From Pseudomonadota bacterium (lineage in GTDB: Bacteria; Desulfobacterota; Desulfobulbia; Desulfobulbales; Desulfocapsaceae), in contig JAHJLI010000276.1 in assembly GCA_018821785.1 (NCBI GenBank), positions 1 to 53,982 on the forward strand: DNA of 53,982 bases. The letters are read 5' to 3'. The notes under the pieces were generated by a model, which made no database searches, had not been told where the DNA came from, and saw nothing but the letters and a program-made list of their open reading frames with translations. Shown in pieces: positions 1-7,442 of the stretch. Within the stretch, counting starts at the first letter, position 1; every line of letters starts with the position of its first letter. Made by a program: the position numbers and the translations under genes.

Positions 1-1
1 A

Positions 2-715
2 GTTTGTGAACTAACATGGGTTTTGTCAACCATCGCGCCGATGGGGCTGATAGAACGCTGCCATTCCTACAAGGATAAGGTGGCCAAGGGCCTCTCTGCC
101 AGTCACGGCCTGTTCTCCTATCCGGTGCTTATGGCCGCCGACATTCTCTTGTATCAGGCTGAACAGGTGCCGGTCGGCAAGGATCAAAAACAGCATCTCG
201 AGGTGGCCCGCGACCTGGCCATCAAATTCAACAACGAATACGGCGATACCTTCGTTGTCCCGGAACCGGCCATCAACGAATCAACGGCCATCGTCCCCGG
301 CTTGGATGGGCAGAAGATGTCCAAGTCCTATGGTAACACCATTCCTATCTTCATGGAGGGGAAGGAGCTGAAAAAGCGGGTAATGGCCATCGCCACCGAC
401 GCCACTCCGGTTGAGGAGCCAAAAAATCCCGATATTTGCAGCCTGTACAAGATCATGAGGCTTTTCGCCGCTCCGGCCCGGATGGCTGAAATCCATAGTT
501 TATATGTCAATGGAGGGGCTGCCTACGGGTATCTGAAGCTTGAGCTGCTCGATCTGTTGAACGATACTTTCGGCACAGCTCGAAAGAAAAAAGCTGAGCT
601 GCTTGGCGATCCTGCAATGCTGAGGGCGATTCTCGGTAAAGGCCGCGACAAAGCCCGGGCAAAAGCGGCGGTGACCCTTGATTTAGTCCGCGATCGTGTC
701 GGTTTGAAATATTAG
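2..715 (+). CDS. trpS: Tryptophanyl-tRNA synthetase, 5' end outside window
   Basis: Class I aminoacyl-tRNA synthetase that charges tRNA-Trp in the cytoplasm. The window begins inside the gene: the frame is open from base 2 and reads VCELTWVLSTIAP before any plausible start, so the TTG at 23 is not the start. Visible motifs are the GKDQKQHLE stretch typical of TrpS and the KMSKS signature at about nt 314-328, followed by the helical anticodon-binding C-terminus ending GLKY. About 238 residues are present of a usual 330-350, so roughly 100 N-terminal residues including the HIGH motif are missing. The TAG stop (713-715) is also the first three bases of a dispersed palindromic repeat, which may act as the transcript end. 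Confidence 0.95.
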   Translation, partial: VCELTWVLSTIAPMGLIERCHSYKDKVAKGLSASHGLFSYPVLMAADILLYQAEQVPVGKDQKQHLEVARDLAIKFNNEYGDTFVVPEPAINESTAIVPGLDGQKMSKSYGNTIPIFMEGKELKKRVMAIATDATPVEEPKNPDICSLYKIMRLFAAPARMAEIHSLYVNGGAAYGYLKLELLDLLNDTFGTARKKKAELLGDPAMLRAILGKGRDKARAKAAVTLDLVRDRVGLKY

Positions 716-785
716 TACTTTTGAAACTCATTACTTGCTTTTTAAGAATGAATTTCATGAAGGTATTTATGCTCCGCGAGGGATA
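713..785. repeat. Dispersed two-hairpin repeat, copy 1
   Basis: Copy 1 of a palindromic repeat seen five times here. Stem arms GAAACTCATT (723-732) and AATGAATTTC (747-756) pair with one mismatch. The distal part is diverged: ATTTATGCTCCGCGAGGG replaces the usual ACTTGTTCCG...CGGGG. It starts on the trpS stop codon. Confidence 0.75.
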
Positions 786-928
786 TCTGAAAAATTCCGT
801 TTATCGGGCTTAGAAGCCGCTACAAAATTTCCTGCGCTGGTATTCTGTTTCGCAACGGCTTTTCGATCAGTTATCATATATAATATTAACAAGTTGACTC
901 ACTAAATGACTTCGTGTTGGAGGAGATC

Positions 929-1495
929 ATGACCTACGGTATAACGAGGGCGGAGGCGTTAGAGCTCGTTTGCAGCACTTTCAAAAGTGTCCATCTCATC
1001 AACCATTCGCTAGCTTCTGAAGCGGTTCTTCGGGCGACGGCAAGGCGACTGGGTACCGATCAGGAGAAATGGGGACTGGCTGGGCTGCTGCATGATCTTG
1101 ATTCGGAAAGCCAGCCTGATCTTGCCACCCACACTTCCGAGACGGTGGCGATATTAAAAGAAAAAGGGGTTGATTCGGAAATTGTTGAAGCTATCCGCTT
1201 GCACAACCTCACCGCCTGGCCGGGGGAACGGCGTACCACTTCATTCCATTACGCTCTTGCTGCCGGTGAGACCATTACCGGCTTGATCGTTGCTGCCGCC
1301 CTGGTTATCCCTGAGAAAAAATTGGCTGCGGTGAAGGCAAAATCGGTACAAAAACGCTTTAAGGAAAAGGCCTTTGCCCGGGGCGCCGACCGCGAGACTA
1401 TAGCCGAGTGTGAACATGCAGGGATACCCCTGGCTGAATTTTGTCAGTTAAGCCTTGCGGCGATGCAGGAGATAGCTGGAGAGATTGGTTTGTAA
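929..1495 (+). CDS. HD-domain phosphohydrolase-like protein
   Basis: Predicted HD-superfamily metal-dependent hydrolase of 188 residues; substrate unknown. The HD pair lies in GLLHDLDSE (H54-D55), with an upstream His in NHSLASEA (about residue 26) and a downstream RLHNL His, the usual metal-ligand layout. Related stand-alone HDIG proteins are often annotated only as HD-domain proteins. I start at ATG 929 because GGAGGAG at 919-925 is a well-spaced ribosome binding site; the GTG at 914 would place that site inside the gene. It stands alone behind a repeat-containing gap of about 200 bp. A strong AT-rich stretch with a TATAAT-like element lies near 875-890. Confidence 0.8.
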   Translation: MTYGITRAEALELVCSTFKSVHLINHSLASEAVLRATARRLGTDQEKWGLAGLLHDLDSESQPDLATHTSETVAILKEKGVDSEIVEAIRLHNLTAWPGERRTTSFHYALAAGETITGLIVAAALVIPEKKLAAVKAKSVQKRFKEKAFARGADRETIAECEHAGIPLAEFCQLSLAAMQEIAGEIGL

Positions 1496-1549
1496 ATTTG
1501 TTATTTTCCCGAGAAACGTTTTAAGTTCACCAACCTCCAGGTAGCACTT

Positions 1550-2479
1550 ATGAACAGGAAGAATATATTGACGTTTTTCAAATCGGCAGTGCTTGCTGCA
1601 CTGGTGTTTATAGCTCTTTTCGCTTGCGCCAAACCATCCGACGAAACGGCTACTATTTACCATCATGTGGTTATTCTTGGAGATCCTCATCTTCCAGGAC
1701 GTGATATCGAGAAGAAAGAACAGGTTCTGGAAAAAATTAATTCTTGGGAAGATGTCGAGATGGTGGTGGCAGTAGGCGACATCTGTGTCGATTTGGGAAC
1801 CAACGACGAATTTGAGGTGGCAAAAACCTTTTTCAAGAAGCTGCATGCGCCGTTTTTACCCATTGCCGGCAATCATGATTATTTTTATTCCGATGATAGG
1901 GGCCAGCTCATAGCTGGCACACAAATCTCACAGGAGGCAAAGCTTAGTAAGTTTCTCGCAACATTCGAGTTAACAAACTATTATTACAGCAAGTATGTTG
2001 GTGATTATCTGCTCGTATTTCTTTCAGCAGATCATGCCGGATTCCTGGCCGGCATCTCGGATCAACAGCTGGCATGGTTACATACGGAGCTTGAGAACAA
2101 CAAGAAGACGCCGACAATCATCATCTTTCATGGTCCTTTGAACGGCACCCTGCGGGATTATCGGAAATGGATAAATACCCCGAATTTTATCGCCCAGCCG
2201 GAGGCAAGGGTGCAGGCTATCCTGAGGGCCAACAAGCAGGTGTTCCTCTGGGTTTCAGGTCATACCCATACCTCTCCATTGGAGGAAAGTTATGCCTCTC
2301 CGATCAATCTCTATGACGGTCACGTTACCAACATCCACAACAAAGACATGAACCGCGGTACCATCTGGACAAATTCTTTTTTTCTGTACGACGATAAAGT
2401 TGTGGTAAAAACCTTCAATCATCAGGAAAATACCTGGCTTCCGCAACTAGAGAGAACGATTATTGCGCCCCGGTTTTAA
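1550..2479 (+). CDS. Metallophosphoesterase lipoprotein (calcineurin-like)
   Basis: Predicted exported calcineurin-like phosphoesterase of 309 residues. The N-terminus is a lipoprotein-like signal: hydrophobic residues 11-25 followed by LFAC with Cys26 (the -2 Phe is slightly unusual). Dinuclear metal motifs run in order: GDPH 44-47, GDIC 76-79, GNHD 107-110, FHGP with His194, and GHTH 237-240, which is a complete set. The substrate cannot be read from sequence; relatives include phosphodiesterases and phosphomonoesterases. It begins 54 bp after the HD-protein gene on the same strand, so the two may be co-transcribed; both would then be metal-dependent phosphohydrolases. Confidence 0.85.
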   Translation: MNRKNILTFFKSAVLAALVFIALFACAKPSDETATIYHHVVILGDPHLPGRDIEKKEQVLEKINSWEDVEMVVAVGDICVDLGTNDEFEVAKTFFKKLHAPFLPIAGNHDYFYSDDRGQLIAGTQISQEAKLSKFLATFELTNYYYSKYVGDYLLVFLSADHAGFLAGISDQQLAWLHTELENNKKTPTIIIFHGPLNGTLRDYRKWINTPNFIAQPEARVQAILRANKQVFLWVSGHTHTSPLEESYASPINLYDGHVTNIHNKDMNRGTIWTNSFFLYDDKVVVKTFNHQENTWLPQLERTIIAPRF

Positions 2480-2580
2480 CCTCCCCGGCAACATATTTGG
2501 TTATATCTGTAAAATAATAACAATTAAGCAGGGATGAGTGACTATCTGCGCAATGCTGAAAACTAATCTTGAGGACAAAT

Positions 2581-2880
2581 ATGAAAAAAACATTTCAATT
2601 AACCCATCCAAAAATAAAAAGAGATAGACTCGTAGAAGCTGTAAGGCACGAAGTTAAAAAGTATATAAAGAGAGAGCGGAATAAAAAGCTTCCAGAGGGT
2701 GTCGATTTTTGGGATTTCGACTGCAAATTCGGCAATTTTGCTGAAGAAGCGAAGGAAATTCACTTGTCTGAAATAAACAAATGCATTGATAGGGTCGAAG
2801 AGCAGCAGTTAGAAACGTTTTATCTGGAAATTCTGGCCAAGCCAGGTCTCAGGATGAAAAAGCTAGCACCACATAAATAA
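2581..2880 (+). CDS. Small conserved protein, DUF6172-like
   Basis: A 99-residue basic protein beginning MKKTFQLTHPK, with KYIKRERNKKLPEGVDF and a WDFDCKFG motif. From memory this pattern matches DUF6172, a small family of unknown function found in many proteobacteria; I cannot confirm that here. The ATG at 2581 is chosen over the upstream in-frame codon at 2569 because the family starts MKKTF and TGAGGAC at 2569-2575 sits at ribosome-binding distance. No signal peptide or membrane segment. It converges on the acyltransferase gene, whose end is 23 bp away. Confidence 0.7.
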   Translation: MKKTFQLTHPKIKRDRLVEAVRHEVKKYIKRERNKKLPEGVDFWDFDCKFGNFAEEAKEIHLSEINKCIDRVEEQQLETFYLEILAKPGLRMKKLAPHK

Positions 2881-2902
2881 TTGATTAAAAAAGGAGATGA
2901 AT

Positions 2903-3577
2903 TTATTGTGCAAGGTCGGCTTTCAGTTGTTCATTTCCTTTGAACATTATATCTTCAAGAGTCTTTCTTTGTTCTTCAAAGTCCTCACTTGTTTCAGTCT
3001 GCTTGAATATAATTTTCTCCCCAAATCGTAATACAACTCTGGAAAAAGGTTTCGGCAAAAGAAACTTGTCCCAGCTTCGAGCATGCCAAGCTCTGTCAGA
3101 CCAGGCATAAAACGGCACAATGACAGAATTGGTAGCATGAGCAAGCCTTATTGCTCCGGGTTTTACCCCACCAGAAGGTCCTCTGGGGCCGTCAATAATA
3201 TGACCGGCAAGTCTGTGCGCGGCAAGATGGTCTATCATGCCTTTTAAGGCTTCTTGTCCACCCCTTGTCGAAGATCCTCTTACGGTTGTCCAGCCCGTTC
3301 TGTTTGCAACGCCTGAAATAAAATCACCGTCTCTGCTTTGACTTATCATGAGCCCGGGTTTAAATTTTTTATATCGCTGAAAATATCGTATTGCCGGGAA
3401 AAACTGTTGATGATGGACACAAAGGAGAATGCTGCCATTATTGTGTAAATAGTCATCAAGCCAGGAAGTTTCATTCTGGACTTCGAGGCGATACGTTAAA
3501 GAGTATGTTCGAATAAATTTATACAACAACCACTGTGCAAACTTTGAAGACAATATCTCATTTATTTTTAACGCCAT
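2903..3577 (-). CDS. DUF374-type lysophospholipid acyltransferase family protein
   Basis: A 224-residue protein of the LPLAT/DUF374 group, which are predicted membrane-associated acyltransferases acting in lipid A or phospholipid assembly. Diagnostic features are the paired His at 55-56 (CVHHQQF), VRGSSTRGG at 99-107, and DGPRGP at 129-134 followed by KPGAIRLA, the standard DUF374 signature. The hydrophobic N-terminal stretch (about residues 12-26) may anchor it to the inner membrane. The length fits the family. Which acyl donor and acceptor it uses cannot be told. It stands alone, transcribed towards the DUF6172-like gene and divergently from the signalling cluster at 3.9 kb. Confidence 0.85.
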   Translation of the reverse strand: MALKINEILSSKFAQWLLYKFIRTYSLTYRLEVQNETSWLDDYLHNNGSILLCVHHQQFFPAIRYFQRYKKFKPGLMISQSRDGDFISGVANRTGWTTVRGSSTRGGQEALKGMIDHLAAHRLAGHIIDGPRGPSGGVKPGAIRLAHATNSVIVPFYAWSDRAWHARSWDKFLLPKPFSRVVLRFGEKIIFKQTETSEDFEEQRKTLEDIMFKGNEQLKADLAQ

Positions 3578-3902
3578 AACGTATCTAGTTTCCTGCCACA
3601 GAGAGATTATTCATAAGCACCACAAACGTAATTTTTCATTTTACCCCTTTTCGAGGTATAGGTCATTTAGCAAAATAATCTTCGCAAAAAAATTGCGAAA
3701 TCCTGTCTAAAAGAGTAGCCTATCAACTGTGGGTTAATCGACCTTCACTTTGGGATGGCCTCCTTGCCTCTTTAAAAGTGATGATTTACACTCTCACCCA
3801 TACCTGCAAAGACGAGTTCATTTTGTCTGCGTCAAGTCGTATCAATGGCTGTGGTTTATGCTGTTCTCGGCTTGCCCTAACCCAAGGTTATTGTTTTTGC
3901 TC
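3578..3902. other. Divergent intergenic region with a small palindrome
   Basis: 325 bp between divergent genes. The only structure I can support is the perfect 7-bp inverted repeat TTCGCAA-N5-TTGCGAA at 3681-3699, which could be an operator. Reading frames run through 3750-3902 in two frames but look non-coding and lack a clear ribosome binding site. Confidence 0.4.
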
Positions 3903-5831
3903 ATGGACAAATCTCAGAAAGAGCATCAGGAAGTACCTCCGCATCTCGAACAGAAAAAACTAGTCGAATTCCTGGAATCTCTGCATCGCATTTGCAAGAT
4001 AGGAATATACTATCCGGCCGGCCATAAAGTGCTTAACCAGGCTGCTGAACAATTTCAGCAGAACATCTTGGGTGTTGCCGACACCAATCGCTCGGTGCTC
4101 ATTGAATTGAAGAGTGAGGCACTCTTTGTTGAGGACCATGAGATTACAACGCTGACCAACGCCCTGCGTGAATTTAGAAAACTCATCCTTGATCTTGGCA
4201 TAGGGGGCATTGAGATCGACAGGGCAATTCTTCTTCCAGAACTTCTGCAGCTTGTAAGAAGTCTGTTGCTCGGACGATCGCAGCTGCAGGGAATTAAGGA
4301 GTTTACCCAGGCAGATATTGCTAATTTGCCGACATCCGTAAGAGTCGTGAAAAAGGAATTTTTGGTCGATGAGGACACGATACTGCATGAAGGAACGGAT
4401 GAAGATGCCGAACACGGTCTGAATACTGTTTTTCAGGCTCTGGTACAACAGGGGCTTGAACGGAGCCAAATAGAGCAATGCAAGAAATTTCTCAAATCTC
4501 TGTCCGAAAGATTTGCTAGCAGGCCCCTCAATGTTAAAGGCTTGCCTACAGTAACCTGGAGCGATGTCCGGGGCCTGTTGTCCCGAGCTGTTGTCAACGC
4601 CTACCATCTTTCAGATACTTCTGGTGGTTTTTTTGTGCAAAATGATCTGAATGCCCTTTCCACTATTTTCAGGGGTCTGGGGAGTGAAATTCAGGATAAA
4701 GAATCCCAGGAGACCATCAGGATTCTGACTTCCATATTTAGTAGTTCTTCGACTGAAAAACCACTTGCAGGTGGTGACGAAAAAACGAATAATATCCGTC
4801 CAGCAGATAATATACCTGTCAAATCGGTCGAACAGCTGCAATCCTTCATTACTGACAATGTCGTGCCTATCAGTATTCTTGAGAAAATCACCCAAGTTGA
4901 TCGTCGGGAAGAGCTTTCCATTCTCATGCAGTTGCTCCAATTCAAGCAGAAAGAGGCGGCGGAAGGCAAAATCAGGCAGAACCTGCGTGATATACTGAAT
5001 ACCCCGCTGAATAAACCGGAATTCGATACAATCACCATGGGGGTGATACATCTGGTGACCTGTAAGGATAGCAGCCGGTTTTTTGATGCTATGTATTTTC
5101 TCGCGATTATTATGCGCGGTGTGAAGACCTTCTCATCCCAGCAATTCTTGTTGATGGTTTACCAAAAGATTGCGCGTTCGGCGCAGACCCTCCTCTGGCC
5201 GATACTCGTTAACGAGATTTTGGCATTGGGGTGGTCAGTCAATCGGGAAGTGTTTGGTAAACTTGCCACCATAGCTGCTGGATTACCGGGTCCCGAGATG
5301 AAAACACGGTTGCCCGAACTCGAGACCATGGATTGCTTTCAGGAAAAAAAAATCGCCGAAGACATTTTTGATCCGGAACTGGAAAAGGCCTTCCCGCTCT
5401 TTCCTTACCTTTTAGAGACTTCGATGAAAAAACAGATCGGTGAGAGGGTTCTCAACAGTTTAATAGCAAAACCGCCAGACTGGCTGATTGAGGCTGTAGC
5501 ACCGCTGCTCCAGCTTGAAATTCCCCAACACATGAAATTTTTGCAAATATATCTACTCGCTACTCAGCAAGATTATTTCCCCATTAATCTCAGGGTAGCG
5601 GCCGGAAACCTGGTGGTGCAACATTTGCCGGAAATTTCAGAGCAGCAGAAGCGTGAGGAATGGGTGGTGAACACTATCCAGGCAATCCCGGAGATGCAAG
5701 TCGAAGAGTCGCGTCAACTCCTTATACGCATCACTGAAGAAAAACACATGGTCATCATTCCGAAATGGCCAAATGCCTGTCGTCGGGCGGCAGCTGAGGC
5801 CTTGAAAACCCTCAGGCGTAGACCACTGTGA
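3903..5831 (+). CDS. YPP-module protein with helical repeats, function unknown
   Basis: A 642-residue cytoplasmic protein that I cannot assign to a named family. Its first ~130 residues (key pattern YYPAGHKV at 36-43, then a VLIELKSEALFVE strand and ILLPELLQL) resemble the N-terminal modules of the HD-GYP protein directly downstream and of the large protein at 27.2 kb. The C-terminal half is Leu/Ile-rich helices resembling HEAT-type repeats. The reading frame is open upstream to 3750, but I prefer ATG 3903 because the extra 51 residues are Cys/Trp-rich and unlike the rest; neither start has a good ribosome binding site. It is followed by the HD-GYP gene after 28 bp, so the two are probably one operon. 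Confidence 0.65.
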   Translation: MDKSQKEHQEVPPHLEQKKLVEFLESLHRICKIGIYYPAGHKVLNQAAEQFQQNILGVADTNRSVLIELKSEALFVEDHEITTLTNALREFRKLILDLGIGGIEIDRAILLPELLQLVRSLLLGRSQLQGIKEFTQADIANLPTSVRVVKKEFLVDEDTILHEGTDEDAEHGLNTVFQALVQQGLERSQIEQCKKFLKSLSERFASRPLNVKGLPTVTWSDVRGLLSRAVVNAYHLSDTSGGFFVQNDLNALSTIFRGLGSEIQDKESQETIRILTSIFSSSSTEKPLAGGDEKTNNIRPADNIPVKSVEQLQSFITDNVVPISILEKITQVDRREELSILMQLLQFKQKEAAEGKIRQNLRDILNTPLNKPEFDTITMGVIHLVTCKDSSRFFDAMYFLAIIMRGVKTFSSQQFLLMVYQKIARSAQTLLWPILVNEILALGWSVNREVFGKLATIAAGLPGPEMKTRLPELETMDCFQEKKIAEDIFDPELEKAFPLFPYLLETSMKKQIGERVLNSLIAKPPDWLIEAVAPLLQLEIPQHMKFLQIYLLATQQDYFPINLRVAAGNLVVQHLPEISEQQKREEWVVNTIQAIPEMQVEESRQLLIRITEEKHMVIIPKWPNACRRAAAEALKTLRRRPL

Positions 5832-5859
5832 GAAGGTCAGCAATCTGGATAAGACGGAA

Positions 5860-7251
5860 ATGGACAAGCAAATCAATGATGTTATAATCCTGCTCTGTAA
5901 GGGAATTTCCAACAGGAGGTTGTATTTTCCCAACCATCCGAAGGTGATCTCTTATGCCAAAGACTTTCGCAAAGAGCTGGCCGTCTTTTTTGAGATGAGC
6001 GAGAAGGAAGAATTTTTTATCGGGATTATCGATGGTCATTTTATTTTCAACGGCCAAAGGCTCTTTGGTCCAACCGTTGTTGGCCGGCAACTCATCCAGT
6101 TTATGGAAATGCTGCAGTGTGGCGGTGTTTCGTTTAGAAAGGGCCTGACTATCGAAGATATCAGTACCTTCATGGATCTGACTGACGGCTTGAAAACCTC
6201 TCTGAAGAGTCTGCAGGAGGCGAGAGAACTGTTTAAACAGAGGGGTATCCATGCCATAACCCTTGCCGGCCACTATAGCGACCAGACTGGAATAGATGCT
6301 CCAGACAATAAACGGCCATGGGAGGGGCAGGAGATCGGTGGCTTTCTGCAGTCACCAACCCTTGTCTATCAAGCCCTTTTTGACGTGGTGACTCGCGCTC
6401 ACGGCGACGCAGCCTACAACCGGGAACTTGATATCGACAGCGCTCGATCGGTCAGCGAGTTCATGCTGCGGTTTACTCAGTCAAATTTCGCCGATGTCAT
6501 GCAGTATATCCATTACCCCGATTACGATAGTTACACCATCGGGCATTCGGTGCGAGTTTCATCGATAGCGGTTTTCTTGGGCATGAAGATGGGCTGGCCG
6601 GAGGAGAGCATTCTGGCCATGGGCACAGCCGCTCTTCTACATGATATTGGAAAAAGCAAAATATTATCGGAAATCCTCTATAAAACGGGTTCGCTTAGTG
6701 ATGACGAATTTCGCCTTATCCAGGAACACCCGCGAGTGGGGTCGGAGTTGCTTCTTGCCCAGAAGGAGGTGTCTCCTCTTGATATCGCGGCGGCCTGGGG
6801 ACATCACCTGCGGTATGACGGCAGAGGTTATCCGCAGAAACCAGCCTGGGCGGTGCGCAGTTCGCCGATTGCCCTGCTGCAGATCTGCGATGTATTTGAG
6901 GCCCTCACAGCGATCCGTCCATATAAACAGGCCATGGACCCACAGCATGCCTTTTCGGTTATGATAGCTGATAAAGGAGCCTTTCACCCGAGTTTGCTGA
7001 GTGTTTTTATATCCTTTATAGGTATCTACCCCCCGGGGACCTATGTCGAGCTTTCGGATGGCCGGATTGGAATGGTGACCGGTGTCGGGAAAATAATCGA
7101 TCGGCCGCAGGTGAAAATAACCCGCTTGTATGATGGCACCCGCTTAGTAAAAGAGGATCAGTATGATATCGATCTCGGGGCCATGGATCGTACAAGCCTA
7201 AGCCTCAAAGTCAAACGATTGCTCCTCAATTACCTGGATGCCGAGCAATAG
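5860..7251 (+). CDS. HD-GYP domain protein with YPP-type N-terminal module
   Basis: A 463-residue predicted cyclic-di-nucleotide phosphodiesterase. Residues 1-110 form the same module as in the preceding gene (YFPNHPKV at 22-29, GHFIFNGQRLF at 59-69). The HD-GYP domain spans about 215-400: His229 in IGHSVRVS, HDIGK at 261-265, and GHHLRYDGRGYP at 314-325. The common GYP consensus is HHExxDGxGYP; here Glu is replaced by Leu, while the other residues are intact, so activity is likely but not certain. The last ~70 residues look like the small beta-domain often following HD-GYP. There is no receiver or membrane domain. It is a probable operon partner of the gene 28 bp upstream and perhaps of the gene 191 bp downstream. 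Confidence 0.88.
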   Translation: MDKQINDVIILLCKGISNRRLYFPNHPKVISYAKDFRKELAVFFEMSEKEEFFIGIIDGHFIFNGQRLFGPTVVGRQLIQFMEMLQCGGVSFRKGLTIEDISTFMDLTDGLKTSLKSLQEARELFKQRGIHAITLAGHYSDQTGIDAPDNKRPWEGQEIGGFLQSPTLVYQALFDVVTRAHGDAAYNRELDIDSARSVSEFMLRFTQSNFADVMQYIHYPDYDSYTIGHSVRVSSIAVFLGMKMGWPEESILAMGTAALLHDIGKSKILSEILYKTGSLSDDEFRLIQEHPRVGSELLLAQKEVSPLDIAAAWGHHLRYDGRGYPQKPAWAVRSSPIALLQICDVFEALTAIRPYKQAMDPQHAFSVMIADKGAFHPSLLSVFISFIGIYPPGTYVELSDGRIGMVTGVGKIIDRPQVKITRLYDGTRLVKEDQYDIDLGAMDRTSLSLKVKRLLLNYLDAEQ

Positions 7252-7442
7252 CATGTTTGCCCTCTACCAGGCTCTGACTTTCTGGTTTTATTGTTGAGAG
7301 AAATTCTTGCGAATGAGCTCAGACTCATGTACAACAATAGGAGCGAAAAAAGTTTGGGAATAACAGCAGGTAAAGGTAGCACAACTTCAATATTTGCCAG
7401 GAACAGCTGAGACAGTTTACCTTCACGTAACATGATGATTCT

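Noticed and set aside
2884..2900. AAAAAAGGAGATG, a perfect ribosome site followed by ATG after the DUF6172-like gene.
   Set aside because: The following frame is antisense to the acyltransferase gene and ends quickly; likely chance.
3750..3902. 51-codon N-terminal extension of the 3.9-kb protein.
   Set aside because: Cys/Trp-rich composition unlike the rest, no ribosome site, and the YPP module would start oddly far in.
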